From Mycobacterium sp. GA-0227b (GTDB lineage: Bacteria; Actinomycetota; Actinomycetes; Mycobacteriales; Mycobacteriaceae): DNA of 64,000 bases. Under the pieces are notes generated by a model that saw nothing but the letters and a program-made list of their open reading frames with translations, was not told where the DNA came from and did no database searches. The position numbers and the translations under genes are program-made. The DNA lies in the NCBI RefSeq assembly GCF_001499855.1, contig NZ_LQIK01000003.1, positions 62,001 to 126,000 of the forward strand, read 5' to 3'. Below, in pieces: positions 19,562 to 28,583 of this stretch (the stretch's first letter is position 1; every line of letters begins with the position of its first letter).

Positions 19562-21019
19562 ATGGCAGAGAAGCGCGCGGTCAAGGTCGCGATCGTCGGT
19601 GCCGGCATGTCAGGCATTTGCATGGCGGTCAAATTGCAAGAGGCGGGCATCGACGACTACCTCATCTACGAGGCGGCTGATGACGTCGGCGGAACTTGGC
19701 GCGACAACACCTATCCGGGGCTCACGTGCGATGTGCCGTCGCGCTTCTACTCGTATTCCTTCAGGCCCAACCCGAACTGGTCGCATCTGTATTCTCCAGG
19801 CGGCGAGATACATTCGTACTTCAGCCAGGTCGCCGTCGAACGGGGCATCCGCCCGCACATCAGATTCGGCACGGCCGTCGAGTCGGCACGCTACGAGCGC
19901 GGGCGGTGGGTGGTCAGCACTGCCGACGGCGACGAGGAGTTCGACGTTCTCGTCACCGCGACCGGTGTGCTGCGGGTGCCCAAGACCCCCGACATACCTG
20001 GACTCGAGACGTTCGGCGGCGCATGCTTTCACTCTTCGCGGTGGGACCACTCGGTGCGCTTGGAGGACAAGCGAATAGGCCTGATCGGCACCGGCTCGAC
20101 CGGTGTTCAGATCACCGCCGAACTCGGTGGGAAGGTGCGAGAACTCAGCGTTTTCCAGCGCACGCCGCAGTGGGTGTTCCCCGTGCCCAACCTCCGCTAC
20201 TCGGAGCTGACCAGGAAGGTACTGCGTCGGTGGCCGAAACTGTGCATGATCGGATACCGGTTCTGGCAGAACGCTTTCGAACGCTTCCCCGCACGCGCGG
20301 TCGTCGAACCGGGTTGGCAGAGGCGGGTGATGGTGGCGTTGTGCCGGCTGAATCTGCGCCTTTCCGTGCGGGATCCGGAACTGCGGGCCAGGCTCACTCC
20401 GGCGTATCACCCGATGTGTAAGCGTCAGGTGTTCGCGGGCCACTACTACCAGGCGTTGCAGAAGCCCGGCGTCCGGCTCGTCACGGAGGCAATTCAGAGT
20501 GTTGAGCCACGAGGCGTGGTCACCGCCGACGGCAAGCTGCATGAGCTCGACGCACTCGTAATGGCGACCGGCTTCGACGCGCGCGCCTATGTCCGGCCGA
20601 TGACCATCGTCGGGGCTGCGGCGCTCACGCTCGACGAAGCCTGGGCCGACGGCCCGCACGCTTACCGATCGGTGGCCGTCCCCGGATTTCCCAACATGTT
20701 CATGCTGATGGGCCCGCATTCGCCGATCGGCAACCAGTCGCTGGTGATCATTGCCGAGCACCAGGCCGACTACGTCGTGCGGTGGATCGACCAGATCCGC
20801 GCCGGTGAAGTCTCGGCCGTCGCACCCACCGAGGTGGCCACCAAGGAGTACAACGAGCACATGAAAGCCGCCATGCCACAGACGGTCTGGGTAACCGGAT
20901 GCAACAGCTGGTATCTCGGCAAGGACGGCCTGCCTGAGCTGTTTCCTTGGCGGCCCGAACGCCACCGCGAGCTGCTTCAGGCGCCCGACGTCGCTGACTT
21001 CGAGGTTCGCACCGGCTGA
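19562..21019 (+). CDS. Flavin-containing/Baeyer-Villiger-type monooxygenase
   Basis: 485 residues from an ATG behind GAAGGAGG. FAD Rossmann motif VAIVGAGMSGICMA, conserved GGTWRDNTYPGLTCDVPSRF, and the NADPH motif IGLIGTGSTGVQITAEL. The fingerprint FxGxxxHxxxW appears as FGGACFHSSRWDHS, with Ser-Ser-Arg in place of part of the spacing but His and Trp kept. It oxidises ketones to esters or heteroatoms with O2 and NADPH. Not in an obvious operon; substrate unknown. Confidence 0.88.
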   Translation: MAEKRAVKVAIVGAGMSGICMAVKLQEAGIDDYLIYEAADDVGGTWRDNTYPGLTCDVPSRFYSYSFRPNPNWSHLYSPGGEIHSYFSQVAVERGIRPHIRFGTAVESARYERGRWVVSTADGDEEFDVLVTATGVLRVPKTPDIPGLETFGGACFHSSRWDHSVRLEDKRIGLIGTGSTGVQITAELGGKVRELSVFQRTPQWVFPVPNLRYSELTRKVLRRWPKLCMIGYRFWQNAFERFPARAVVEPGWQRRVMVALCRLNLRLSVRDPELRARLTPAYHPMCKRQVFAGHYYQALQKPGVRLVTEAIQSVEPRGVVTADGKLHELDALVMATGFDARAYVRPMTIVGAAALTLDEAWADGPHAYRSVAVPGFPNMFMLMGPHSPIGNQSLVIIAEHQADYVVRWIDQIRAGEVSAVAPTEVATKEYNEHMKAAMPQTVWVTGCNSWYLGKDGLPELFPWRPERHRELLQAPDVADFEVRTG

Positions 21020-21021
21020 GA

Positions 21022-21037
21022 AGTGACGGCCGTCACA
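21022..21037. promoter_or_regulatory. Crp-like palindrome upstream of the 33-codon ORF and cobN
   Basis: AGTGA-CGGCCG-TCACA matches the TGTGA-N6-TCACA Crp half-sites at 9 of 10 positions; the 14-base core GTGACGGCCGTCAC is a perfect palindrome. It lies 3 bp after the monooxygenase stop and ~70 bp before a possible -10. It could also be a weak terminator stem, but it has no U-run. Confidence 0.4.
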
Positions 21038-21094
21038 TCGACGGATCGGGTGATCCGTGCCACACACAACGGTCACAAACGCGCGCTGACGTCG

Positions 21095-21128
21095 TAAGTT
21101 CCGAGTTACTGCACGCGTGTGCAGTAAC
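21095..21128 (+). promoter_or_regulatory. Possible promoter with a 24-bp palindrome at the start site, upstream of small ORF and cobN
   Basis: TAAGTT (21095-21100, TANNNT) could be a -10 box. Directly behind it, GTTACTGCAC-GCGT-GTGCAGTAAC (21105-21128) is a perfect 10-bp inverted repeat with a 4-base centre, covering the expected +1 region and ending 20 bp before the small ORF. The form fits a TetR-type operator or a 5' UTR hairpin. Binding protein unknown. Confidence 0.5.
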
Positions 21129-21148
21129 GATGTCTGGAAGGAACGACG

Positions 21149-21250
21149 ATGTTCGAACTCATCGTTTTCGGCGCTCTTCTGGTTGTGCTCGTCGCCGCGC
21201 TCGGGCTGCCGTATCCGCAGAGCACCTATGGCCGCTGGAATCGGCGCTGA
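21149..21250 (+). CDS. 33-residue hydrophobic small membrane protein
   Basis: ATG preceded by GGAAGGAACGACG, a strong RBS with good spacing. The peptide has an acidic N terminus (MFEL), one hydrophobic segment of ~18 residues (IVFGALLVVLVAALGL) and a polar, basic tail ending in YGRWNRR, so it is predicted to span the membrane once. It is too short for usual gene calling. It stops 34 bp before cobN and may be co-transcribed with it. No family recognised. Confidence 0.6.
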   Translation: MFELIVFGALLVVLVAALGLPYPQSTYGRWNRR

Positions 21251-21284
21251 CCCGTCGGTGACGGGCGTGGGGTAGTAATGGTGG

Positions 21285-24200
21285 GTGGCTCAGCCGTTTC
21301 GCAACCCCACCGTTCTCCTCCTGTCCACCTCTGACACCGACCTGATCACCGCGCGTTCCAGCGGTGCGCGGTATCGGTGGGCCAACCCGTCCCGGCTCGT
21401 CGACGGCGACCTCGAGGACCTGCTTCGCGACGCCGACGTCGTGGTGGTTCGAATCCTCGGCGGATACCGCGCATGGCAGGACGGCATCGACACGGTGGTG
21501 GCCAGCGGGGTGCCGACCGTCGTGGTCAGCGGTGAACAGGCGCCCGACGCCGAACTGATGGGCCACTCGACGACACCCGCGGGCGTTGCGCTGCAGTCGC
21601 ACGTCTACCTGGCCCAGGGCGGTGTGTCCAACCTGCGAAATCTGCATGCGTTCCTGTGCGACACGCTGCTGATGACCGGTTTCGGCTTCCACCCTCCGGA
21701 GGCCACCCCGAACTGGGGCGTGACGCGCCGCGACGGCGGCTCCGACGACGGTCCCACGGTGGCGGTGCTGTACTACCGCGCCCAGCACCTCGCGGGCAAC
21801 ACCGCGTACGTCGATGCGCTGTGCGGGGCGATCGAAGAGGCCGGGGGTCGCGCCCTGCCGGTCTTCTGCGCATCGCTGCGCACCGCCGACGCGGAACTGC
21901 TCGAACTGCTGGGCACCGCCGACGCGCTCATCACGACCGTGCTCGCCGCGGGTGGTGCGACCCCGGCATCCGTATCGGCCGGCGGCAGCGACGACAGCTG
22001 GGACGTCGCCCATCTGGCGGCCCTCGACGTCCCGATCCTGCAGGGCCTGTGCCTGACGAGCTCGAGGTCGGACTGGGCCATCAATGACGACGGGCTCTCA
22101 CCGCTGGACGTCGCGTCCCAGGTGGCGGTGCCGGAATTCGACGGCCGAATCATCACCGTGCCGTTCTCGTTCAAGGAGATCGACGACGAGGGCCTGATCT
22201 CCTACGCGCCCGATCCAGAGCGCTGCGCCCGCGTCGCCGGGCTCGCCGTGCGGCATGCGCGGCTGCGGGCGATCCCGGCCGCCGACAAGCGGATCGCGGT
22301 GGTGTTCTCGGCCTACCCGACCAAGCACGCCCGAATCGGCAACGCCGTCGGCCTCGACACACCGGCCAGCGCGGTGCGCCTGCTGCGCGCGATGCGCGAG
22401 CACGGTTACCGCATCGACGACGCCGACGGTGCCGGCGACGTCGGCACGATCATCGCCTCCGGCGATGGTGATGCGCTCATCCACGCACTGATCGAACGTG
22501 GCGGCCAGGACCCCGACTGGCTCTCCCAAGGTCAGCTCGAGGGCAACCCGATTCGGGTGTCCGCCAAGGACTATCGCGATTGGTTCGCCACGCTGCCCGC
22601 CCAGCTGGCCGACGCGATCGTCGAGCACTGGGGGCCGCCGCCGGGGGAGTTGTTCGTCGACCGCAGCGCCGACCCGGACGGCGAGATCGTGATCGCCGCA
22701 CTGCGGGCGGGCAACGTAGTGCTGATGGTCCAGCCACCGCGCGGGTTCGGCGAGAACCCGGTCGCCATCTACCACGACCCGGACTTGCCGCCCAGCCACC
22801 ACTACCTGGCGGCGTACCACTGGATCGACACCACGTTCGGCGCTGATGCGATCGTCCACCTGGGCAAGCACGGCAACCTGGAGTGGTTGCCCGGCAAGAC
22901 GCTTGGCATGTCGGCGGCGTGCGGTTCCGACGCCGCGCTGGGCAACCTGCCGTTGATCTACCCGTTCCTGGTCAACGATCCGGGGGAGGGTACGCAGGCC
23001 AAGCGCCGCGCGCACGCCACCCTCGTCGACCATCTGATCCCGCCGATGGCCCGCGCCGAAACCTACGGCGACATCGCGCGTCTGGAACAACTGCTCGACG
23101 AGCATGCCAATGTCTCGGCGCTCGACCCCGGCAAGCTGCCCGCGATCCGCCAGCAGATCTGGACACTGATGCGCGCGGCGAAGATGGACCACGACCTCGG
23201 GTTGCAGGAGCGGCCGGAAGAGGACTCGTTCGACGACATGCTGCTGCATGTCGACGGCTGGCTGTGCGAGATCAAGGACGTGCAGATCCGCGACGGGCTG
23301 CACATCCTCGGCCAGGCGCCCGGCGGCGAGGACGAACTCGACCTCGTGCTGGCCATCCTGCGGGCCCGGCAGTTGTTCGGTGGCGAACAGACGGTGCCCG
23401 GACTGCGACAGGCGCTCGGCCTGGCAGAGGACGGCAACGACGAGCGCACCGCCGTCGACGCCGCAGAGGCCCATGCCCGTGAACTCGTTGCAGCACTGCA
23501 GGATTCGGGATGGAATGCCGATGTGGTCGACACGTTGACCGACAACGCCGACGTCGCTGCCGTGCTGCGGTTTGCCGCCACCGAGGTGGTGCCCAGGCTG
23601 GCGGGCACGGCCGAGGAGATCGTGCACATCCTGCGGGCGCTCGACGGGCGCTTCATCGCCTCGGGCCCGTCGGGTTCACCGCTGCGCGGTCTGGTCAACG
23701 TGCTGCCCACCGGGCGCAACTTCTACTCGGTGGATCCCAAAGCGGTGCCGTCCCGACTGGCGTGGGAAACCGGTGTGGCGATGGCTGATTCGCTGCTGGA
23801 GCGCTACCGCAACGACTACGGTGACTGGCCGCGGTCGGTCGGCCTGTCGGTGTGGGGCACGTCCGCGATGCGAACCGCCGGTGACGACATCGCCGAAGTC
23901 CTTGCATTGCTGGGTGTACGACCGGTGTGGGACGAGGCCTCGCGGCGGGTGGTCGATCTCGAACCGATTGCGCTCGCCGATCTCGGCAGGCCGCGCATCG
24001 ACGTCACGGTGCGCATCTCCGGGTTCTTCCGCGACGCGTTCCCGCACGTCGTCACGATGCTCGACGACGCCGTATCGCTCGTCGCGAACCTCGACGAACC
24101 CGACGCGGACAACTTCGTCCGCGCCCACGCTCAAGCCGACCTCGCCGAGCACGGCGACCAACGCCGCTCCACCACAAGGATTTTCGGCTCAAAACCGGGC

Positions 24201-24890
24201 ACTTACGGCGCAGGCCTGCTGCAGCTGATCGACAGCCGCAACTGGCGCGACGACGCCGACCTCGCCGAGGTCTACACCGCCTGGGGCGGCTTCGCCTACG
24301 GCCGCGGGTTGAACGGAGCCGCCGCCAGTGATGACATGAGCCGGCAGTACCGCCGGATCGCGGTCGCCGCGAAGAACACCGACACCCGAGAGCACGACAT
24401 CGCCGACTCCGACGACTACTTCCAGTACCACGGCGGCATGGTCGCCACCGTGCGGGCGTTGACCGGGAAATCGCCGGCGGCCTACATCGGCGACAACACT
24501 CGTCCCGACGCCGTGCGGACCCGCACCCTTTCGGAGGAAACCACTCGGGTGTTCCGCGCCCGCGTGGTCAACCCGCGCTGGATCAACGCCATGCGAAGGC
24601 ACGGCTACAAGGGCGCCTTCGAGATGGCCGCCACCGTCGACTACCTGTTCGGCTACGACGCCACCGCCGGCGTGATGGCCGACTGGATGTACGAGCGGCT
24701 GTCGGCGGAATACGTACTCGACGACGAAAATCGCAAGTTCATGGCGGAATCCAACCCGTGGGCGCTGCACGGCATGGCCGAACGGTTGTTGGAGGCCGCC
24801 GACCGCGGCATGTGGGCAGCTCCGGAGAAGGCCACCCTCGACGGATTGCGCGAGGTGCTACTGGAGGCCGAAGGCGATCTCGAGGGCTGA
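21285..24890 (+). CDS. cobN: Cobaltochelatase subunit CobN
   Basis: 1201 residues, GTG start; the length fits the ~1200-residue CobN/BchH family. Landmarks include HYLAAYHWIDTTFGADAIVH, LGKHGNLEWLPGKTLGMS, YPFLVNDPGEGTQAKRRAHA and, near the C terminus, KGAFEMAATVDYLFGYDATA. CobN binds hydrogenobyrinic acid a,c-diamide and, with the CobS/CobT ATPase or the magnesium-chelatase-like subunits, inserts cobalt. The ATPase partners are not in the window. A long reverse-strand open frame inside it is a codon-bias shadow. Confidence 0.95.
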   Translation: MAQPFRNPTVLLLSTSDTDLITARSSGARYRWANPSRLVDGDLEDLLRDADVVVVRILGGYRAWQDGIDTVVASGVPTVVVSGEQAPDAELMGHSTTPAGVALQSHVYLAQGGVSNLRNLHAFLCDTLLMTGFGFHPPEATPNWGVTRRDGGSDDGPTVAVLYYRAQHLAGNTAYVDALCGAIEEAGGRALPVFCASLRTADAELLELLGTADALITTVLAAGGATPASVSAGGSDDSWDVAHLAALDVPILQGLCLTSSRSDWAINDDGLSPLDVASQVAVPEFDGRIITVPFSFKEIDDEGLISYAPDPERCARVAGLAVRHARLRAIPAADKRIAVVFSAYPTKHARIGNAVGLDTPASAVRLLRAMREHGYRIDDADGAGDVGTIIASGDGDALIHALIERGGQDPDWLSQGQLEGNPIRVSAKDYRDWFATLPAQLADAIVEHWGPPPGELFVDRSADPDGEIVIAALRAGNVVLMVQPPRGFGENPVAIYHDPDLPPSHHYLAAYHWIDTTFGADAIVHLGKHGNLEWLPGKTLGMSAACGSDAALGNLPLIYPFLVNDPGEGTQAKRRAHATLVDHLIPPMARAETYGDIARLEQLLDEHANVSALDPGKLPAIRQQIWTLMRAAKMDHDLGLQERPEEDSFDDMLLHVDGWLCEIKDVQIRDGLHILGQAPGGEDELDLVLAILRARQLFGGEQTVPGLRQALGLAEDGNDERTAVDAAEAHARELVAALQDSGWNADVVDTLTDNADVAAVLRFAATEVVPRLAGTAEEIVHILRALDGRFIASGPSGSPLRGLVNVLPTGRNFYSVDPKAVPSRLAWETGVAMADSLLERYRNDYGDWPRSVGLSVWGTSAMRTAGDDIAEVLALLGVRPVWDEASRRVVDLEPIALADLGRPRIDVTVRISGFFRDAFPHVVTMLDDAVSLVANLDEPDADNFVRAHAQADLAEHGDQRRSTTRIFGSKPGTYGAGLLQLIDSRNWRDDADLAEVYTAWGGFAYGRGLNGAAASDDMSRQYRRIAVAAKNTDTREHDIADSDDYFQYHGGMVATVRALTGKSPAAYIGDNTRPDAVRTRTLSEETTRVFRARVVNPRWINAMRRHGYKGAFEMAATVDYLFGYDATAGVMADWMYERLSAEYVLDDENRKFMAESNPWALHGMAERLLEAADRGMWAAPEKATLDGLREVLLEAEGDLEG

Positions 24891-24938
24891 TCCGAGCGGT
24901 GACTTCGCGCTCTGTGCGCGGAGCCGGCGGCGGCACAG

Positions 24939-24944
24939 TATCTT
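24939..24944 (+). promoter_or_regulatory. -10 box of a leaderless PPOX transcript
   Basis: TATCTT (TANNNT) ends 7 bases before the GTG at 24952; no Shine-Dalgarno sequence is present. Confidence 0.45.
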
Positions 24945-24951
24945 CGGTGGC

Positions 24952-25332
24952 GTGGCTGCCACCTTTGCTGATGTCTCGAAGTCCGAATACATCCTGCTCA
25001 CGACGTTCACCAAGGATGGCCGGCCCAAGCCGACGGCGATCTGGGCGGCGTCCGACGGCGACGGGCTGGTGGCCATCACGCAGGAAAAGTCGTGGAAGGT
25101 CAAGCGGATTCGCAACACGCCACGGGTGACCATCGCGCCGTGCGACGTGCGCGGCAATCCGACAGGTGAGCCGGTCGAGGCCGTCGCGACGGTGCTGGAC
25201 AAGTCGGCCAACGGCGCGACCTACGACGCGATCGGCAAGCGCTACGGGCTGCTGGGTAGGACCTTCAACTTTTTCTCGAAGCTGCGCGGGGGAATGAAGA
25301 ACAACGTGACCATCGAGATCAAGCCCCGGTGA
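24952..25332 (+). CDS. PPOX-class F420-dependent flavin/deazaflavin enzyme (Rv2061c-like)
   Basis: 126 residues, GTG start. Core EYILLTTFTKDGRPKPTAIW, then VAITQEKSWKVKRIRNTPRV, is the N-terminal split barrel of the F420-binding PPOX group. It follows cobN as Rv2061c does in M. tuberculosis. The next gene is a paralogue whose GTG overlaps this stop, so the two are co-translated. Substrate unknown. Confidence 0.85.
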   Translation: MAATFADVSKSEYILLTTFTKDGRPKPTAIWAASDGDGLVAITQEKSWKVKRIRNTPRVTIAPCDVRGNPTGEPVEAVATVLDKSANGATYDAIGKRYGLLGRTFNFFSKLRGGMKNNVTIEIKPR

Positions 25333-25733
25333 CCATGGCCGACACCTTCGATGACATCGCGAACTCGAAGTACATCCTGCTGACGACGTTCACCAAGGAC
25401 GGCAGGCCCAAGCCGACAGCGATCTGGGGCGCCCCCGAGGGCGACAAGCTGCTGGTCATCACCGACGACGGCTCGTGGAAGACCAAGCGCATCGCCAACA
25501 CACCCCGGGTGACCATCCAGAAGTCCGGCGTGTTGGGCAAGCCGAAAGGCCAACCTGTCGAGGCCGTCGCCCGGGTACTGCCGAAATCGGAAACCCGCCG
25601 GGTGTTCGACCGGGTGACCAAGCGTTACTGGTACCACGCGTGGTGGTGGATCCCGCAGGCGCTGTTTCGCGGCGGCATCGACAAGGTCCACATCGGCATC
25701 GAAATCGAGCCGGCCATCACGCCCGCGGGGTAG
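25329..25733 (+). CDS. PPOX-class F420-dependent enzyme, tandem paralogue
   Basis: 134 residues from GTG (GTGA overlap with the previous gene); an ATG two codons on (25335) aligns with the paralogue's start and is equally possible. KYILLTTFTKDGRPKPTAIW is nearly identical to the upstream gene, so this is a tandem duplication. The C-terminal half has diverged (WYHAWWWIPQALFRGGIDK), with a Trp-rich stretch replacing the paralogue's GLLGRTFNFFSKLRG, pointing to a different substrate pocket or membrane contact. Ends 17 bp inside the converging hydrolase gene. Confidence 0.82.
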   Translation: MTMADTFDDIANSKYILLTTFTKDGRPKPTAIWGAPEGDKLLVITDDGSWKTKRIANTPRVTIQKSGVLGKPKGQPVEAVARVLPKSETRRVFDRVTKRYWYHAWWWIPQALFRGGIDKVHIGIEIEPAITPAG

Positions 25734-26424
25734 CCGCCAGGTGCTCGCCGAAGAACGAGAACACGCGATCCCAGGCGTCGTTCGTGGCGGCCTCGTTGTA
25801 GCCGAAGCCGGTGATCCGCAGCAGCGGTTGCGCTGGCAGCTTGTTAGCAAAGCTGTGCCCGGCATCCTGATAGACCTTGATGTCAGCGGGGATGCCCTTG
25901 TCCTGCACCACTTTTCGGAGCTTGTCTGCGGCCCCGATCCCCGCCGGGTCTCGCCGGCCGAAACTGGCGACGATCGGGCACGCCCCGGTCAGCGTCTCGT
26001 CCAACGGGCGGGGCAGCGGTGTGCCGTAGAACGGTGCCGACGCGCCGAACCCCTTCGGTGACATCACCAACGCGAACTGTCCGCCCATGCAGAACCCCGC
26101 GATTCCCACGGCACCCGTGCACTGCGGCATCGCGAGCACGTGATCGCGCGCGGCCAGCACGTCGTCGAGCGCGCGTCCGCGTTTGGTGAGCAACTCGCGG
26201 AAGACTCGCGTGATGCAGCGCGCCCGACCGCCGCGCGAGTACAGATTCGGGGAGATGGCGAGAAAACCCGCCGCGGCCACCCGCGCCGAGATCGCCTCGT
26301 TGTCCGGGCCGTAGCCGATTGCGTCGTGCACCACCACCACGGCAGGCCACGGCCCCGGGCCGTCCGGAACACCGAGCAACGCGTCGATCTGGCCGTCCGG
26401 GGTATCGATCTTGATCGTTGTCAC
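25717..26424 (-). CDS. Dienelactone hydrolase family protein (Rv2054-like)
   Basis: 235 residues, alpha/beta hydrolase. The nucleophile is Cys in GIAGFCMGGQFA, as in true dienelactone hydrolases, with Asp in FGRRDPAG and His in DAGHSFAN completing the triad. It hydrolyses lactones or esters in the cytoplasm (no signal peptide). Divergent from fxsA at 47 bp, convergent with the PPOX pair. Confidence 0.9.
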   Translation of the reverse strand: MTTIKIDTPDGQIDALLGVPDGPGPWPAVVVVHDAIGYGPDNEAISARVAAAGFLAISPNLYSRGGRARCITRVFRELLTKRGRALDDVLAARDHVLAMPQCTGAVGIAGFCMGGQFALVMSPKGFGASAPFYGTPLPRPLDETLTGACPIVASFGRRDPAGIGAADKLRKVVQDKGIPADIKVYQDAGHSFANKLPAQPLLRITGFGYNEAATNDAWDRVFSFFGEHLAATPRA

Positions 26425-26471
26425 GTCGCCAATCTACGGAACCGATCGGGTCGTCCGGACGTTTACCGCGT

Positions 26472-26984
26472 ATGGCAATGCGGCTGTTCCTGATCTATGT
26501 GGTCATCGAGATCGCGGTCGTGGCGGCGCTGGTGTCGACGATCGGCGTCGGCTGGACGCTGCTGCTGTTGCTCGCGACGTTCGTGCTCGGCTTCGTCCTG
26601 GCCGGATCGCAGGTGAGGCGTCATCTCGGCCGGCTGCGCAGGGGCCTGACACCGTCGAACCTGCACGGAGCCGCCGCCGACAGCGTGCTGGTCGCGCTCG
26701 GCACGGTGCTCGTCGTGATCCCGGGCCTGGCCAGCTCGGTGGCCGGGGCGGTGCTGCTGATCCCCGCCACCCGGGCGGCGGCCCGCCCGCTGGTGACCGC
26801 GCTCGCCGCGCGCCGGATGCCGCTGATCACCGCGGGTGTCGCGGGCTACGGCACGGCCAGTACGCGGCGGGACTACATCGACGGTGAGGTTGTCGACGTC
26901 GTCGACGTCGAACCGCCCGCGGTGGAGCCCGCACCCCGCACCGCCCCGCCCCGCACCGCCGAGGGGCGTGAGAACCTCCCGTAG
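26472..26984 (+). CDS. fxsA: FxsA-family membrane protein
   Basis: 170 residues from ATG at 26472. Membrane segments: MRLFLIYVVIEIAVVAALVS, the following TLLLLLATFVLGFVLAG, and a third ~85-110; then a proline-rich hydrophilic tail. FxsA proteins are small polytopic inner-membrane proteins named for suppressing phage F exclusion in E. coli. The following amidohydrolase GTG begins immediately after the TAG stop. Corresponds to Rv2053c by position. Confidence 0.88.
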   Translation: MAMRLFLIYVVIEIAVVAALVSTIGVGWTLLLLLATFVLGFVLAGSQVRRHLGRLRRGLTPSNLHGAAADSVLVALGTVLVVIPGLASSVAGAVLLIPATRAAARPLVTALAARRMPLITAGVAGYGTASTRRDYIDGEVVDVVDVEPPAVEPAPRTAPPRTAEGRENLP

Positions 26985-28583
26985 GTGACAACCCTTCTGC
27001 TCAACGGGCGGGTCTACAGCCCCGCCATGCCCGACGCCACGGCACTCGCCGTCCGCGACGGTGTGATCGCCTGGCTGGGCAGTGACGACGTGGGGCGCGG
27101 CCAATTCCCCGACGCGCAGGTCGTCGACCTCGGCGGCGCATTCGTCGCGCCCGCTTTCGTCGACAGCCACATCCACCTCACCGCCACCGGGCTTTCGCTG
27201 TCCGGGCTCGACCTGCGGCCCGCCACCTCGCTGCGGCACTGCATGCAACTGCTCGGCGACTACGCCCGCACAAATCCCGATGATCCGATCTGGGCGCACG
27301 GTTGGGACGAGTCGAACTGGCCCGAACGCATCCCGCCCAGCACCGAAGACGTCGATTCGGTCATCGGTGACCGGCCCGTCTATCTGGCGCGGGTCGACGT
27401 CCACTCGGCCGCGGCGTCCACCGCGCTGCGCCGGCTGGTGCCCCACCTGCCCGAGGCGCCCGGCTTCGCCCCGCAAGGCCCCCTGGCCGGGGACGCGCAC
27501 CATCTGGTCCGCGCCGCCGCTCGGGCACGGCTGACCCCTGAGCAGCGCGCTCGCGCGCGATCGGCGGCGCTGAACGCGGCGGCAGCCTCGGGCATCGTCG
27601 CGGTGCACGAATGCGCAGGACCGGACATCGGCGGCCTCGACGACTGGGACGAGATCCGCGCCCTCGAGCACGGCGTCGAGATCGTCGGGTACTGGGGCGA
27701 AGCGGTCACCACCGCCGGTCAGGCACGCGAGCTGATCGAGCGCACCGGGGCCCGCGGGCTGGCGGGCGACCTCTTCGTCGACGGGGCGCTCGGGTCGCGC
27801 ACGGCCTGGCTGCAGCGGCCGTACGCCGACGCGCCCGACTGCTCTCCCGGACTGACTGGCAACACCTACCTGGACCGCGGGGCCATCGCGGCTCACCTGC
27901 AGGCCTGTACGGAGGCGGGCATCACGGCCGGTTTCCACGTGATCGGTGACGCGGCCGTCGCCGCGGTGGTCGAGGCGTTCGAGTCCGTCGTCGCGACGCT
28001 CGGCGCGCCCGCTGTCGCCCGGTGCGGGCATCGGCTCGAACACCTGGAGATGGTCACCGAAGAGCAGGCGCGCCGGCTCGGCGCATGGGGCGTGCTCGCC
28101 AGCGTGCAGCCGAATTTCGATGCGCTCTGGGGCGGTGAAACCGGGATGTACGCCCAGCGGCTCGGCGCCGACCGCGCCAGGTCGTTGAACCCGTTCGCGC
28201 TGTTAGCATCCCAAGGCGTGCCACTTGCGTTCGGCTCGGACAGCCCGGTCACCGGCATGGACCCGTGGGCGACGGTGCGCGCAGCGACGCGTCACCGGAC
28301 ACCGGGAAGTGCGTTGTCGCCTCGGGCGGCGTTCGCGGCGCTCACTCGCGGTGCCTGGCGGGCCGCCGGGGTGCGGGACGGGATGACGGGCACCCTCGTT
28401 CCCGGCGCACCGGCGTCGTATGCGATCTGGGAAGCCGACGAACTCGAGGTGAGCGCCCCGGCCGACGCGGTGCAGCGCTGGTCGACCGACCAGCGGTCGC
28501 GGGTGCCACCGCTGCCCCGGCTCGACGGCCCGTCGCCGCGGTGCCGGCAGACGGTCCATCGGGGTGTCGTCCTCCATGGTTGA
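26985..28583 (+). CDS. Amidohydrolase (YtcJ-like, metal-dependent)
   Basis: 532 residues, GTG start at the first base after the fxsA stop. TIM-barrel amidohydrolase of the YtcJ/exoenzyme regulatory protein type: [12 protein letters not shown] (metal-binding His-x-His), [19 protein letters not shown] and [14 protein letters not shown] (catalytic Asp). N- and C-terminal strands form the small beta-sandwich. Substrate not predictable. The 3' end overlaps the lnt start by 20 bp, which suggests coupling. Confidence 0.9.
   Translation: MTTLLLNGRVYSPAMPDATALAVRDGVIAWLGSDDVGRGQFPDAQVVDLGGAFVAPAFVDSHIHLTATGLSLSGLDLRPATSLRHCMQLLGDYARTNPDDPIWAHGWDESNWPERIPPSTEDVDSVIGDRPVYLARVDVHSAAASTALRRLVPHLPEAPGFAPQGPLAGDAHHLVRAAARARLTPEQRARARSAALNAAAASGIVAVHECAGPDIGGLDDWDEIRALEHGVEIVGYWGEAVTTAGQARELIERTGARGLAGDLFVDGALGSRTAWLQRPYADAPDCSPGLTGNTYLDRGAIAAHLQACTEAGITAGFHVIGDAAVAAVVEAFESVVATLGAPAVARCGHRLEHLEMVTEEQARRLGAWGVLASVQPNFDALWGGETGMYAQRLGADRARSLNPFALLASQGVPLAFGSDSPVTGMDPWATVRAATRHRTPGSALSPRAAFAALTRGAWRAAGVRDGMTGTLVPGAPASYAIWEADELEVSAPADAVQRWSTDQRSRVPPLPRLDGPSPRCRQTVHRGVVLHG

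Noticed and set aside
22098..23627. 509-codon open frame opposite cobN
   Set aside because: Low-complexity His/Arg/Gly composition without domains; a GC-bias shadow of cobN.
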